From the NCBI RefSeq assembly GCF_002356315.1, contig NZ_AP018164.1:3162001-3226000 (forward strand): 64,000 nt of DNA. The letters are read 5' to 3'. The translations under genes and the position numbers were made by a program. Below, one piece after another: positions 1 through 13,053 of the stretch. The DNA comes from Mycobacterium shigaense. GTDB lineage: Bacteria > Actinomycetota > Actinomycetes > Mycobacteriales > Mycobacteriaceae. Each line of letters starts with the position of its first letter. Within the stretch, counting starts at the first letter, position 1. The notes below the pieces were generated by a model. That model saw nothing but the letters and a program-made list of their open reading frames with translations. It did not search any database and was not told where the DNA came from.

Positions 1-999
1 GTCACCTGGTTGGTGTATGCGAGCCTGCGCCGCGACGTCGCCGGTGACACGGCCGGCTATTCTGCGTTGTTCACCGACGTCTACGGGCTGCGCGAAGGCG
101 ACGATGTCCGGATGGCCGGGGTGCGGGTGGGCCGGGTGGAAAAGGTCGAACTCGACGGGACAGTGGCCCGGGTCGCCTTCGTGTTGCAGACCGACCAGCA
201 CCTGTACGGAAACACCGTCGCGTCCGTGACCTACCAAAACATCGTCGGGCAGCGATACCTCGGGCTGTCGCCGGGTAAGGAGGGCGCGCAGAGTCTGTTG
301 CCGCCCGGCAGCGTCATCCCGTTGGAGCGCACCGAACCGTCGTTCGACGTCACCGCCCTACTCAACGGCTACGAACCGTTGTTCAGCCTGCTGAACCCGA
401 GAGACGCGGACAACCTCACCAAGGGCATCATCGCCTCGCTGCAGGGTGACACGTCGTCGCTGACCACGCTGATCAGCCAGACATCCACGCTCACTGAGAC
501 ATTCGCCGGACGGGACCAGGCACTCGGCGACGTGATCACCAACCTCAACAACGTGGTCGGCATCCTCGCCCGGCAGAACGACAATTTCGACGGGGTCATC
601 ACCCAGACCCGCGACGTCGTAGCGCAGCTGGACCGGCGGCGCCCGGAACTCGTCGCCGCGGCGGGTTCCCTGTCGCGGGTGCTGGGCCGACTTTCGACCT
701 CGGCCAGCGACGTCTATCCGGCGCTGCGCGAACTCGTCGATCGCAAGCCCGGCGTGGCCCGGCACCTGATGGACGTCGAACCGCAGGTCGCGTTCTTCGG
801 CGACAACATCCCGCTGTTGCTGAAAGGACTTGCCCGGGTGGGCAATCAGGGCGCCTACGGCAACGCCTACGTCTGCGACGTGAACTTCATGGGATTCTTC
901 CCTGGCCTCAACGACGTGGTGCCGATCATCGTCGCCGCCGCCACGCCGGGAAACAAGACGTGGCACAGCCCCCGATGCAGGAGCACCGCCGGTGGCTGA
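1..999 (+). CDS. mceB: MceB-type Mce family protein, 5' partial
   Basis: The reading frame is open from base 1 (V-T-W-L-V-Y...), so the N-terminus lies upstream of the window; an in-frame TTG at 10 is not a convincing start. What remains is about 332 residues. It begins near the end of the usual N-terminal membrane anchor and continues into the MlaD/Mce domain (Y-S-A-L-F-T-D-V-Y-G-L, then V-R-M-A-G-V-R-V-G-R-V), followed by a long helical region. Mce proteins are cell-envelope substrate-channel subunits of lipid or steroid importers that work with YrbE permeases and the Mkl ATPase (family knowledge). The next gene starts at a GTG inside its last codons, which indicates a tightly coupled operon. 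The particular mce operon (1-8) cannot be told from this fragment. Confidence 0.93.
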   Translation, partial: VTWLVYASLRRDVAGDTAGYSALFTDVYGLREGDDVRMAGVRVGRVEKVELDGTVARVAFVLQTDQHLYGNTVASVTYQNIVGQRYLGLSPGKEGAQSLLPPGSVIPLERTEPSFDVTALLNGYEPLFSLLNPRDADNLTKGIIASLQGDTSSLTTLISQTSTLTETFAGRDQALGDVITNLNNVVGILARQNDNFDGVITQTRDVVAQLDRRRPELVAAAGSLSRVLGRLSTSASDVYPALRELVDRKPGVARHLMDVEPQVAFFGDNIPLLLKGLARVGNQGAYGNAYVCDVNFMGFFPGLNDVVPIIVAAATPGNKTWHSPRCRSTAGG

Positions 1000-2047
1000 T
1001 AACTCGTTCCGGCGTCGACTCTCGTGGTTCAAACACCGCCCGCTGGAGAGCTACAACATGACGTGGCTCGGGTTCATCGCGGTCGCGGTGGTCGCGGTGG
1101 TGATCGGAGCCATGCTGGCGGTGCATGCGCTCGGTGCCGGGTACCGGCACTACACCGCGGAGTTTCTGCAGGCGGCCTCGCTGCGGCCCGGCAATCCGAT
1201 CGTGGTCGCGGGAATTCCCGTCGGCAACGTGACGAGCATGGAACTCGACGGCGATCACGTCGAGGCGGGCCTGAAGATCCGTGACGATATCGCGCTGGGC
1301 AAGGACTCTCGTGCCCAGATCCGGGTCGCCACCATCCTGGGCTCGCGCTATCTCGCGCTGCAGCCCAGCGGCTTAGGCACCCTGCCTCGCAACACCTTTG
1401 ACCTGTCCCACACCGAGGTGCCCTACGATCTGCAGGCCGCGCTGCAGGATGCCACCACGACCTTCGAGCAGGTCGACTCCGACCGGTTCGCGCAATCGCT
1501 GGCGGTGCTCGGCAAGCAACTCGAGGGCCTGCCCGCAGTGGTGCCGCAGGCCATCACGAACATTCACTCGCTGTCGTCGATCATCGCGGTGCGCCGCGAC
1601 CAACTTGGCCAGCTGCTGCGCGGCACCGAACAGGTGACCAACACCCTGCGGCGCCAGCAGGCCGGCATCGGCAAACTGATCAATCAGGGCCAGGACCTGC
1701 TGGGCCAATTCGTCTCGCGCCGAGCCGTTTTCCACGCCATGATGCAATCCCTGACGAACTTGGTGAACACCATGAGCCAGCTCGTGGTCAACGACCGGTC
1801 CGGCCTGCAATCGCTCATCGCGGACATGCGCGACTTCACCGGCATGATGGCAAAGCACGACGACCTGCTGAGCAACATGTTGCAGATCAGCCCGATCTTC
1901 TTCCGGGAGGCGGCTAACCTCACCGGCGAGGGCAACGCCATCAACTTCAACGCGAACAACGTCCCGCTCATCGACTCGTGGATGTGCGCGATCAGCGGGC
2001 GCGCCGAGCAGTTCGGCATGAGCCAGTACTTCAAGGACTGCAAGTGA
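992..2047 (+). CDS. mceC: MceC-type Mce family protein
   Basis: This 351-residue protein starts at GTG 992, overlapping the mceB stop (997-999) by 8 nt. A hydrophobic helix at about residues 24-46 anchors it in the membrane. The MlaD/Mce domain follows (Y-T-A-E-F-L-Q-A-A-S-L-R-P-G, then V-A-G-I-P-V-G-N-V), and the rest is helical with a C-terminal Cys pair (W-M-C and D-C-K). It is the third Mce subunit by position and length. It is expected to form part of the periplasmic hexameric or tunnel assembly that moves lipids (family knowledge). Its stop TGA overlaps the next start as GTGA, so translation is coupled along the operon. Confidence 0.95.
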   Translation: MADNSFRRRLSWFKHRPLESYNMTWLGFIAVAVVAVVIGAMLAVHALGAGYRHYTAEFLQAASLRPGNPIVVAGIPVGNVTSMELDGDHVEAGLKIRDDIALGKDSRAQIRVATILGSRYLALQPSGLGTLPRNTFDLSHTEVPYDLQAALQDATTTFEQVDSDRFAQSLAVLGKQLEGLPAVVPQAITNIHSLSSIIAVRRDQLGQLLRGTEQVTNTLRRQQAGIGKLINQGQDLLGQFVSRRAVFHAMMQSLTNLVNTMSQLVVNDRSGLQSLIADMRDFTGMMAKHDDLLSNMLQISPIFFREAANLTGEGNAINFNANNVPLIDSWMCAISGRAEQFGMSQYFKDCK

Positions 2048-3168
2048 TCGGGGCCGGCCTGCTGAGGTCCAAGGCGATGGCCGTCGGCGCCGCCGTGGTG
2101 GTGCTGGCCGCCGCGGTCGGCGTCGGGTGGTGGTCCCTGGGTTCCGACGATGACACGATTTCCGTGACGGCCCAATTCGACAGCGCCTCGGGCCTTTACG
2201 AGGGCAACGTGGTGGCGGTGCTGGGAATGCCGGTCGGCAAGATCACCAGGATCAACGCCAGGGGCCCCTACGTCGAGGTCGAGTTCACCGTCGACCGCCG
2301 CGTCAAGGTTCCCGCGGCCGTGCAAGCCGTCACCGTGTCGACCTCGATCCTGACCGATCGGCAGATCGAGCTCACGCCGCCGTACCGCGGCGGCCCGGTG
2401 CTGGAGAATCACGACACCATCGGCCTGACCCGCACCAAGACCCCGGTCGAATTCAGCCGCGTGCTCAGCGTTCTAGATCGCGTCACCAAGTCGCTCGAGG
2501 GAGACGGCCACGGTGGCGGCCCGATTGCCGACGTGATCAACAACGGCAGCAAGGTCGTCGACGGCAACGGCGGGCAGATCAAGTCCGCGCTCGACGCATT
2601 GTCCAGGGCGCTGCGCCTGTCCAGCGACGGAGGTGCTGCGACCCGCGAACAGATCACCGCGATCATCAAGAACATCAGCGCGCTGTTCGACGCGGCGGCC
2701 GCCAACGACGCCAAGCTGCGCGAATTCGCCTCCACCATCCATCAGGTCAGCCAGATCATGGCCGAGGAGGACATCGGCAGCGGCGACACCGGGAAGCGGT
2801 TCGACCAACTGGTCCAGCGGGCCGGCGACCTGCTCGACGCCAACCGCGACACCATCAAGCAGGCCCTGATCAACGGCAACGGCACGGCGAAGGCGGTGAC
2901 CGATCACCGGCGCGACCTCGCCGAAATGCTCGATGTGGCGCCGATGCTGGCCGATAACGCCTACAACATGATCGACCGCGCCAACGGCGCCGTGCGGGCC
3001 CGCTTTCTCACCGACCGGTTGCTCTTCGACAGCCAATACACCAAAGAGATCTGCAACCTGATGGGCCTTCGGCAACTCGGCTGCAGCACCGGGACGATTC
3101 AGGATTTCGGCCCGGACTTCGGATTGACCTATGTGCTCGACGGCATGGCCGCGATGGGGCAGAAATGA
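2044..3168 (+). CDS. mceD: MceD-type Mce family protein
   Basis: The frame is open further upstream, but the start is placed at GTG 2044, which overlaps the mceC stop as GTGA. This gives 374 residues beginning V-I-G-A-G-L-L. A membrane helix lies at about residues 12-32, followed by the Mce domain (V-T-A-Q-F-D-S-A-S-G-L-Y-E-G-N-V-V-A-V-L-G-M-P-V-G) and a helical tail. It is the fourth of six expected Mce subunits in the envelope lipid importer. The last base of its stop codon lies within the mceE start overlap (ATGA). Confidence 0.94.
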   Translation: MIGAGLLRSKAMAVGAAVVVLAAAVGVGWWSLGSDDDTISVTAQFDSASGLYEGNVVAVLGMPVGKITRINARGPYVEVEFTVDRRVKVPAAVQAVTVSTSILTDRQIELTPPYRGGPVLENHDTIGLTRTKTPVEFSRVLSVLDRVTKSLEGDGHGGGPIADVINNGSKVVDGNGGQIKSALDALSRALRLSSDGGAATREQITAIIKNISALFDAAAANDAKLREFASTIHQVSQIMAEEDIGSGDTGKRFDQLVQRAGDLLDANRDTIKQALINGNGTAKAVTDHRRDLAEMLDVAPMLADNAYNMIDRANGAVRARFLTDRLLFDSQYTKEICNLMGLRQLGCSTGTIQDFGPDFGLTYVLDGMAAMGQK

Positions 3169-4424
3169 TCACCGCCCGCGGGCGACGCGCGCCGGCTGTC
3201 CTGGCCACGGTGCTGGCCACGGTGTTCCTCACCGCGGGTTGCGGCACGAACGGCCTTGCCAGCCTGCCGCTTCCGGCGCCCGGGCTCGGTGCGGGGGGGT
3301 ACACCCTGACCGCGGTGTTCTCCAACGCACTCAACCTTCCGATGAACGCCAAGGTCAAGCTCGCCGGCGCCGACGTCGGGCAGGTCGAATCGATGACCGC
3401 CCGGAATTACACCGCGGTGACCACGCTGCGCATCCGCGACGGCGTGTTACTCCCACGGGGCAGCACTGCCGAATTGCGCACCGCCACACCACTCGGCGAC
3501 GTCTTCGTCGCGCTCAAGCCACCCGCCGGCGATCTCGTGGAGATGCCGATACTGAAGAACGGCGACACCATCGGCCTGGATTCGACGGCCGCGGCCGCGA
3601 CCGTCGAATCGGTGCTCAGCTCGGCGGCGATACTGGTGAACGGCGGAGCGGTGCGCAACTTCACCAACATCATCAACGGTTTCGGCAAGGCCACCGGTGA
3701 CCAGGGCCAGGCCTTCGGCGACCTGATCCGCAAGTCCAACCAGCTGGTGGGAACCCTCGATGCCCGGTCCGGCCAGATGTCCGCCGCCCTGACCCAATTG
3801 TCGCTTCTGGCAGACCAACTCGACGCCAAGGACCACGCCATCACCGATCTGATGACGGCGGCCCGGCCCGCCACCTCCGCCCTGGCGGACAACACCGCCG
3901 AGCTTTCCGACCTCACGGTGCGGGCGGGCAACACCGCGCGGTTGCTGGCCAGGTTCCCGTCGATCGGCGGAACCGACACCAGCTGCCGCAGCCTGATTCG
4001 CGACCTCAACACGATCGCCGGGGCCGCCAACGACGTCGCGGTGAGCCCGGACACCAGCTTCTACGCGATCAACCGGTTGATCCCCCCGCTGGTCAAATCC
4101 ACCGCAGGAAGCGCATTTTCGGTGCATGTCGGGGTTGACAAGCTGATCCTCGGATCCCTCCCCGACATCGGCTACCCGGGCGACATCGGGCTGCACGGAC
4201 CGCATCACTACAACATGAATTTGCTCGTCGGCACGCTGAAGTACACGCTGTGGCGGTTGCAGGAACGGGTGGTGGGCCGCGGACCGAATTCGCCGCAGGT
4301 GTCAGTCATTCCGGACCCGAGAGTCCCGGGCCAGATCGATGTCGCGCCCGGGCCGCTACCGGGGCCGCCGTCGGCTCCCGGTGCCCCGCCGCCGGGCCCC
4401 CTGTCTCCGGGACCCCAGCCGTGA
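3165..4424 (+). CDS. mceE: MceE-type lipoprotein (LprK-like)
   Basis: This 419-residue protein starts at ATG 3165 in an ATGA overlap with mceD. The signal peptide ends in a lipobox L-T-A-G-C with the acylated Cys at residue 26. This is the hallmark of the MceE subunit, which is lipid-anchored where its siblings carry transmembrane anchors. The Mce domain follows (L-T-A-V-F-S-N-A-L-N-L-P, V-K-L-A-G-A-D-V-G-Q-V). The C-terminus is a Pro/Gly-rich tail from about residue 385. It probably participates in the same transport complex as the neighbouring Mce proteins. Confidence 0.95.
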   Translation: MITARGRRAPAVLATVLATVFLTAGCGTNGLASLPLPAPGLGAGGYTLTAVFSNALNLPMNAKVKLAGADVGQVESMTARNYTAVTTLRIRDGVLLPRGSTAELRTATPLGDVFVALKPPAGDLVEMPILKNGDTIGLDSTAAAATVESVLSSAAILVNGGAVRNFTNIINGFGKATGDQGQAFGDLIRKSNQLVGTLDARSGQMSAALTQLSLLADQLDAKDHAITDLMTAARPATSALADNTAELSDLTVRAGNTARLLARFPSIGGTDTSCRSLIRDLNTIAGAANDVAVSPDTSFYAINRLIPPLVKSTAGSAFSVHVGVDKLILGSLPDIGYPGDIGLHGPHHYNMNLLVGTLKYTLWRLQERVVGRGPNSPQVSVIPDPRVPGQIDVAPGPLPGPPSAPGAPPPGPLSPGPQP

Positions 4425-5680
4425 TCCCCGCCGTCGCGGACGCCGCGACTGTGATGGTACGAGTGGTGCGGGCCGGCCACCGTCAGCAGGTCTGGCTGTC
4501 GGTTGCCGGGCTCGTGCTCACCCTGATCGTGGCGACCGCGTATCTGCTCATCGGTGCGCTGCGGGTGACCCCATTCGCGTCCTCCTACCGCGTCATCGTG
4601 CAGTTGCCGGAATCCGGTGGCCTCCTTCCCAATCAGGACGTCGCGCTGCGCGGCGTGCGAATCGGGCGCGTCGAGTCGCTGCAGATCACCGACACCGGTG
4701 TCAACGCCATCGCCAACATCGCCGCCAAAGTCAAAATCCCGGCCGACAGCCTCGTGCAAGTGTCGGCGCTGTCGCCCGCCGGCGAGCAGTACATCAACTT
4801 CGAAGCCCAATCCGATGCCGGGCCGTATCTGCACGACGGCAGCCTCATCGCCCTGGATCACGCAACCGTTCCGGTCAGCCTGGCGCGCTTGCTCAGCGAC
4901 GCCGACGGCGTGCTGGCACAGGTCGATCCGCGCAAGATCGAGCTGATCAAAAAAGAACTCAGCATGAGCAAGGAGGGCCCAGCGAAACTGGCCGCCATCG
5001 TCGACGGCGGTACCTTCCTGCTATCGACGCTCGATGCGGTGCTCCCGCAGACCACCAGCATCATCAAGACCAGCCGCGTGGTGCTGAACCTGGCCAGCGA
5101 CAAGAACGCCGGCCTGGCGGCCACCGCCACCGAGCTGCGGCACACGCTGTCCGGCGTGGCCCGCATGCAGGCCGGCTACCGGCGATTGACCGGACAGACA
5201 CCGCGGACGCTGTCGGCCGTCGACAACCTGTTCTCCGACAACTCCGACACGATGGTGCAGCTGCTGGGCAGCATGGCCACCCTGTCGCAGCTGCTGTATC
5301 TGCGGGTGCCGGCGCTAAACGCGCTGTTCCCCGACTACCGGGGCTCGGTGCTGGACGCGGTGACGAGCGCCTTCCACGACAACGGCGTCTGGGCGATCGC
5401 CGACCTGTACCCCCGCTACTTGTGCGACTACGGGACGCCGGCGCACGCACCGTCGGCCGCGGACTACTACGAGCCGTTCATGTACACCTACTGCCGCGAC
5501 GACGACCCCGCCGTCTCGATCCGGGGCGCCAAGAACGCGCCGCGACCGGGCGGCGACGACACCGCCGGCCCGCCGCCCGGAGCGGATCTGGGTCGCCGAA
5601 CCGACCCAACACCGAAGGGCCGCTTCACCATTCCCACCCCCTACGGCGGACCGCCGCTGCCGATAGAACCGCCGCACTAG
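4421..5680 (+). CDS. mceF: MceF-type Mce family protein
   Basis: The start at GTG 4421 overlaps the mceE stop as GTGA. The open frame extends upstream to 4250 but only inside mceE. The 419-residue product has one membrane helix (about residues 27-48), an Mce domain (Y-R-V-I-V-Q-L-P-E-S-G-G-L-L, V-A-L-R-G-V-R-I-G), a helical segment, and a Pro-rich tail ending P-L-P-I-E-P-P-H. It is the last Mce subunit. A 22-nt gap follows before the Mce-associated genes. Confidence 0.95.
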   Translation: MIPAVADAATVMVRVVRAGHRQQVWLSVAGLVLTLIVATAYLLIGALRVTPFASSYRVIVQLPESGGLLPNQDVALRGVRIGRVESLQITDTGVNAIANIAAKVKIPADSLVQVSALSPAGEQYINFEAQSDAGPYLHDGSLIALDHATVPVSLARLLSDADGVLAQVDPRKIELIKKELSMSKEGPAKLAAIVDGGTFLLSTLDAVLPQTTSIIKTSRVVLNLASDKNAGLAATATELRHTLSGVARMQAGYRRLTGQTPRTLSAVDNLFSDNSDTMVQLLGSMATLSQLLYLRVPALNALFPDYRGSVLDAVTSAFHDNGVWAIADLYPRYLCDYGTPAHAPSAADYYEPFMYTYCRDDDPAVSIRGAKNAPRPGGDDTAGPPPGADLGRRTDPTPKGRFTIPTPYGGPPLPIEPPH

Positions 5681-5708
5681 AGCCCGACACTTCCCGAAGG
5701 AGATGATG

Positions 5709-6404
5709 GTGGTCGCGACAATCAAAAAGGACCCGAAGGTGCAAGACAAGACGCCCGACACCACGGCTGACGAGACCCCGGCCGACGAGACCCGAGATGC
5801 CGACGCCCCCAGCGACGCGGACGCCGACGCCTCCCCCGACGACGACGAGGACGCGGCCGGCACCGGGCTGCTCGAACGCAAGCGCCCCGAGGCGGTGCGC
5901 AGCAAGCGGTCCTGGCGCAAGTACCTGCAGCGGCAGTACCTGCGGCGCGCCGTGCTGCCGCTGCTACTCGTTGCCTCCCTTTCGGTTTCCGGTCTGCTCG
6001 GCTGGAAACTGTGGCAAGAGCACGAGGTCGAGGCGGCCGGCCGGCAGGCCCAGCAGGCGGCCATCGCCTACGCGCAAGTGCTGACGAGCATCGACTCGAA
6101 CAAGGTGGACGAGAACTTCCGGCAGGTGCTCGACGGCGCCACCGGCGAGTTCAAGGACATGTACACCCAATCCAGCGTGCAGCTGCGCCAGTTGCTGATC
6201 GACAACAAGGCCAGCGCACACGGGGTGGTCGTGGACTCTGCGATCCAGTCCGCCGCCACGAACAAGGTGGTGGTGCTGGTGTTCATCGACCAGACCGTCG
6301 CGAACTCGACGGCACCCGACCCACGCATCGACCGCAGCAGGATCAAGATGACGATGGAGAAGGTCGATGGCCGCTGGCGCGCCAGCAAGGTCCAGCTACT
6401 GTGA
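5709..6404 (+). CDS. Mce-associated membrane protein (Mam/Mas type)
   Basis: Two ATGs (5703, 5706) and a GTG (5709) are consecutive in frame. The Shine-Dalgarno sequence GAAGGAG at 5696-5702 touches the first ATG but is 6 nt from the GTG, so 5709 is the best start (231 residues). The first 65 residues are acidic and disordered (Asp/Ala/Thr-rich). A membrane helix follows at about residues 83-104, then a C-terminal alpha/beta domain of the NTF2-like kind seen in Mce-associated proteins. These proteins stabilise or assist the Mce transporter (family knowledge). The gene lies in the mce operon, and its TGA overlaps the next start. Confidence 0.85.
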   Translation: MVATIKKDPKVQDKTPDTTADETPADETRDADAPSDADADASPDDDEDAAGTGLLERKRPEAVRSKRSWRKYLQRQYLRRAVLPLLLVASLSVSGLLGWKLWQEHEVEAAGRQAQQAAIAYAQVLTSIDSNKVDENFRQVLDGATGEFKDMYTQSSVQLRQLLIDNKASAHGVVVDSAIQSAATNKVVVLVFIDQTVANSTAPDPRIDRSRIKMTMEKVDGRWRASKVQLL

Positions 6405-7168
6405 TGTGGCGGCTCGTCGCTACGCTCGTATTAGCATGCGCCGCAACGATTTTCGATGACGGCAACGCACACGCATCGGCGCCGTCGTTGTGCGGCGAAC
6501 TCGGCGGCAGCTGGGACGGGCAGTATTGCCACGCCTCGGTGACCTCCGAACGCAATGCCGTGCGGGACATCAAGGTCGCCGTCCCCGACGACCTCGTCGA
6601 CAACCCGACCACGGGGCCGGCGATCCGCGACTACCTGCGCACGCTGGTCAACAACTGGACGACCGCCAACGCGCACATGGCGGCCGACAGCTACGGCGAG
6701 GAGAATTTCGAGATCTTCCGGCATGCCAATCTGCTCAGCGCGGTATTCCACGAGAGCTACCACGCCGACGGGCCCCAACCCAACAACGCCTATCGCACGT
6801 TTACGTTCGACATGGCCAGCGGGCGGCGCGTGCAGCTCGCCGACCTGACGACGTCGAACCCGCTGACCGCGATCCCGCCGGTGGCCGCCCCGTTCATCCA
6901 GACCGCGCTGGATCAGGCTCCGCCACAACATGATCCGGGCAGCTACCCGTTCCGACTCGACCGCTGGACTCCCGACAAGGTCTACTCGGGCGCATACAAG
7001 GCGTGGGCGCTGACACCCGACGAATTGATCCTGTATATGCCCGACTATCCCGTCGGGCACGACGAACCGATCGACTTCACACCCGGCGTCATGCAGTGGT
7101 ACATGGACGGCGGCACCGTTCAGGCCCGCATCCCACTGTCGGCGCTGGCCTCCGTAATGCGAGCCTAG
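6401..7168 (+). CDS. Secreted DUF3298/RsiV-like protein (MPT64-like family)
   Basis: Translation probably starts at GTG 6401 (GTGA overlap with the preceding stop) or ATG 6404, giving about 255 residues. An N-terminal signal peptide is followed by a Cys pair (L-C-G-E-L-G-G-S-W-D-G-Q-Y-C) typical of secreted mycobacterial MPT64-like proteins. The C-terminal half carries the DUF3298-like pattern (T-F-T-F-D-M-A-S-G-R-R-V-Q-L-A-D-L). Its function is unknown. Operon position suggests an envelope role alongside the Mce system, which is inference. It is convergent with the amidohydrolase, with only 16 nt between the two stops. Confidence 0.8.
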   Translation: MMWRLVATLVLACAATIFDDGNAHASAPSLCGELGGSWDGQYCHASVTSERNAVRDIKVAVPDDLVDNPTTGPAIRDYLRTLVNNWTTANAHMAADSYGEENFEIFRHANLLSAVFHESYHADGPQPNNAYRTFTFDMASGRRVQLADLTTSNPLTAIPPVAAPFIQTALDQAPPQHDPGSYPFRLDRWTPDKVYSGAYKAWALTPDELILYMPDYPVGHDEPIDFTPGVMQWYMDGGTVQARIPLSALASVMRA

Positions 7169-7184
7169 TAATACTTATTACCGC

Positions 7185-8867
7185 TCAGGCGGCCCGGTAG
7201 ACCGTCCGGCCCTCTTTGAGCGTTTCAACGACGTTGATGTCCAGCAACGCATCCGTCTCGACGGCGAGGGGATTGGCATCGAGAATGACCAGATCGGCCA
7301 GCTTGCCCGGTTCGATCGTGCCCTTGAGATCCTCTTCGAAGATCTGCCAGGCCGCCTCGACCGTGAGCGATCGCAACGCCTGCCAGACATCGATCCGTTC
7401 GGCGGGACCGATCGGGGTGCCCTTCTTCGACGTCCTCACGATCGATGACCACATCACCCGCATCGGCTCCATCGGCGTCACCGAGAAGTCCGTGTGGTTG
7501 GAGCAATGCAGGCCCTTGGCGATCGCCGACGCCATCGGACTGAGGAAGCTCGCGCGTCGCGCACCGAGGTTGGCGAGGTGCTCGTCGCCCCAGTAGAACG
7601 TGTGCGCGGTGAAGAAGCTCGGGTCGACGCCGAGTTCGACGTAGGCGTCGAGCTGCTCGGGCCGCATGCATTGGGAGTGGATCACCACCGGGCGGTGGCC
7701 GTCCCCGGCGCGCGCGCCCGCACCGCGCAGGCCCTCGATGGCCAGATCGATGGCCGCATCGCCGTTGGCATGCATAAAGACCTGAATGCCCTTGCCATAT
7801 ATCTCGGCAATCGCCGCCTTGGCGACGTCGGGCGGAAGTGTGGGTGCGCCCCGCCAGTTCTGCTCACCGCCGGGTCCGGCGGTGAGCAGGGGCTCGGTCC
7901 AAAAGGCCGTCTTGCCCTGGGGAGAGCCGTCCAGCACAAGCTTGATGCCCTGAAGCTTCAGGTGCTCGCGGTAAGTCCCGAAGGCCGTGCGGGCATCCTC
8001 GGGCAGTTCCATCGGACCGCCCCGGAACTCAGGTGCCCACTGCTTGAGGATTTCGGGTATTTCGAAGATGAACGGCAGCGACACGATGTCGAGGTAGAGC
8101 AGGCCCTCGCCGGCGGCCTTGCGCAGGAATAGCAGGTCGGCGGCGTTCGTCGCGCCTTCCTGGCATGTTGTGACCCCGACCCGGGCGTAGATCTGCTGCG
8201 CGGCATCCAGGGTGTCGAGACGCTCCCGCTCGCTCGCCTTGGGCATGTTGGCGAATATAGGCAGGAAAGCCGTCTCCATGACCAGGCCGGCCGGCACATT
8301 CGTGCCGGTCTTGCGCAGGATCACCCCGCCGGCCGGGGTTTCGGTGTTCTCGTCGTAACCCACCTTGCGGAACGCCGCGGTGTTCAGCACCGCGCCGTGG
8401 TTGGAGCTGTGAATCAGCAGCACCGGGTTGTCGGGGAAAAAAGGGTCCAGATCGTCGACGGTGAGCTCGCGCTGCTCGGCCAGGTTCGAGCGGTCGTAGC
8501 CGTAACCGATGACCCAGTCGCCCGGGCTGAGCCCGAGCCTGCGCACATGCTCCTGCAAGACGGCGATCACGTCGGCCACCGTGCTGACCGGGCCGGCCGG
8601 GACACCCTGGACGTTAGCCCACTTGACCACCTGCGGGGCGTTCATGAAATGGCCGTGCGCGTCGATGAAGGACGGCATCAGTGTGTTGCCGGCGAGGTCG
8701 ACGACGCGGGTCGCGTCGCTTCTGGTTGCCATCACGTCGGGTTCGGAACCGGCCGCCAGAATCCGACCGGACGCGACGGCGACTGCCTCGACCTGTCGAC
8801 GGCCGTCGACCATCGTCACGATGGGCCCGTTCCGGTAGATCGTGTCCGCGCCGGTGCTGACCATCAA
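7185..8867 (-). CDS. YtcJ-like amidohydrolase (amidohydrolase 3 family)
   Basis: This 560-residue metal-dependent hydrolase starts with two Met-like codons (M-M-V-S-T-G-A-D-T-I). The N-terminal beta-sandwich is followed by the metal motif D-A-H-G-H-F at about residue 70, later His/Asp ligands (F-M-H-A-N-G-D-A-A-I and H-S-Q-C), a C-terminal S-N-H-T-D-F segment, and G-T-I-E-P-G-K-L-A-D-L-V-I-L, the signature end of the superfamily. It probably hydrolyses a C-N bond in a cyclic or amide substrate in the cytoplasm; the substrate is unknown. It sits 66 nt downstream of metH on the same strand and may be cotranscribed with it. Confidence 0.88.
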   Translation of the reverse strand: MMVSTGADTIYRNGPIVTMVDGRRQVEAVAVASGRILAAGSEPDVMATRSDATRVVDLAGNTLMPSFIDAHGHFMNAPQVVKWANVQGVPAGPVSTVADVIAVLQEHVRRLGLSPGDWVIGYGYDRSNLAEQRELTVDDLDPFFPDNPVLLIHSSNHGAVLNTAAFRKVGYDENTETPAGGVILRKTGTNVPAGLVMETAFLPIFANMPKASERERLDTLDAAQQIYARVGVTTCQEGATNAADLLFLRKAAGEGLLYLDIVSLPFIFEIPEILKQWAPEFRGGPMELPEDARTAFGTYREHLKLQGIKLVLDGSPQGKTAFWTEPLLTAGPGGEQNWRGAPTLPPDVAKAAIAEIYGKGIQVFMHANGDAAIDLAIEGLRGAGARAGDGHRPVVIHSQCMRPEQLDAYVELGVDPSFFTAHTFYWGDEHLANLGARRASFLSPMASAIAKGLHCSNHTDFSVTPMEPMRVMWSSIVRTSKKGTPIGPAERIDVWQALRSLTVEAAWQIFEEDLKGTIEPGKLADLVILDANPLAVETDALLDINVVETLKEGRTVYRAA

Positions 8868-8933
8868 CGTCCCTTCAGGTCCACTGTGTTGCGCAGCGGC
8901 GTGTCCCGGTACAGAGATTGGTTGCGCGCCACC

Positions 8934-12725
<3,792 letters not shown>

Positions 12726-13052
12726 GTTCCTTCCATGACGGAAGGCGTCCTTGACTCTGCCGAGCGTGGCGGCTGCCGGAAGTGACCGGACAACCGTTGC
12801 AACGCCTCTCGACCGGAAAAGTCTACGTCGTCATCCGACGTCTGGACGCCCAGCTCGATCCGACCCGCTTGGTTCGCGGACCGCGTTGGCGATGTCTTTG
12901 GCGATGTCTTAATTACCCAAGTTAACCAATTTGCAGCCGAAGGTATTTCGCGGCGACCCTGCAAGCATAGGCGGGCTATGCAAAAGCCCCGGTCTTGACG
13001 GTTCATGCCTGCGACCACACAGCCGGTGGGTCCCAGGCCGTACCCTAATTCT
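12726..13052. other. metH / PAC2 divergent intergenic region
   Basis: This 327-base divergent region holds the metH leader and the promoter of the PAC2 gene. It contains an inverted repeat at 12965-12981 (GCATAG, 5-nt loop, CTATGC), a possible operator overlapping a minus-strand TATGCT. I saw no B12-box-like element or other riboswitch core. Confidence 0.5.
12965..12981. promoter_or_regulatory. Inverted repeat upstream of metH
   Basis: Perfect 6-bp arms GCATAG/CTATGC flank GCGGG. On the minus strand the right arm merges into TATGCT, which fits the mycobacterial TANNNT -10 pattern, so the repeat could be an operator for metH. This is inferred from sequence alone. Confidence 0.3.
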
Positions 13053-13053
13053 G
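13041..13053 (+). promoter_or_regulatory. -10 box for a leaderless PAC2 mRNA
   Basis: TACCCT at 13041-13046 fits TANNNT. It is followed by exactly 6 nt and then GTG at 13053, so transcription is predicted to begin at the start codon itself. Confidence 0.6.

Noticed and set aside
4339..5706. 455-codon alternative frame over mceF
   Set aside because: Arg/Pro-rich shadow with no Mce features; the mceF frame carries the domain and the operon overlaps.
12726..13052. Cobalamin or SAM riboswitch upstream of metH
   Set aside because: I looked for a B12-box-like core or SAM-type stems on the minus strand and found only a short inverted repeat. The M. tuberculosis B12 riboswitch I know of precedes metE.
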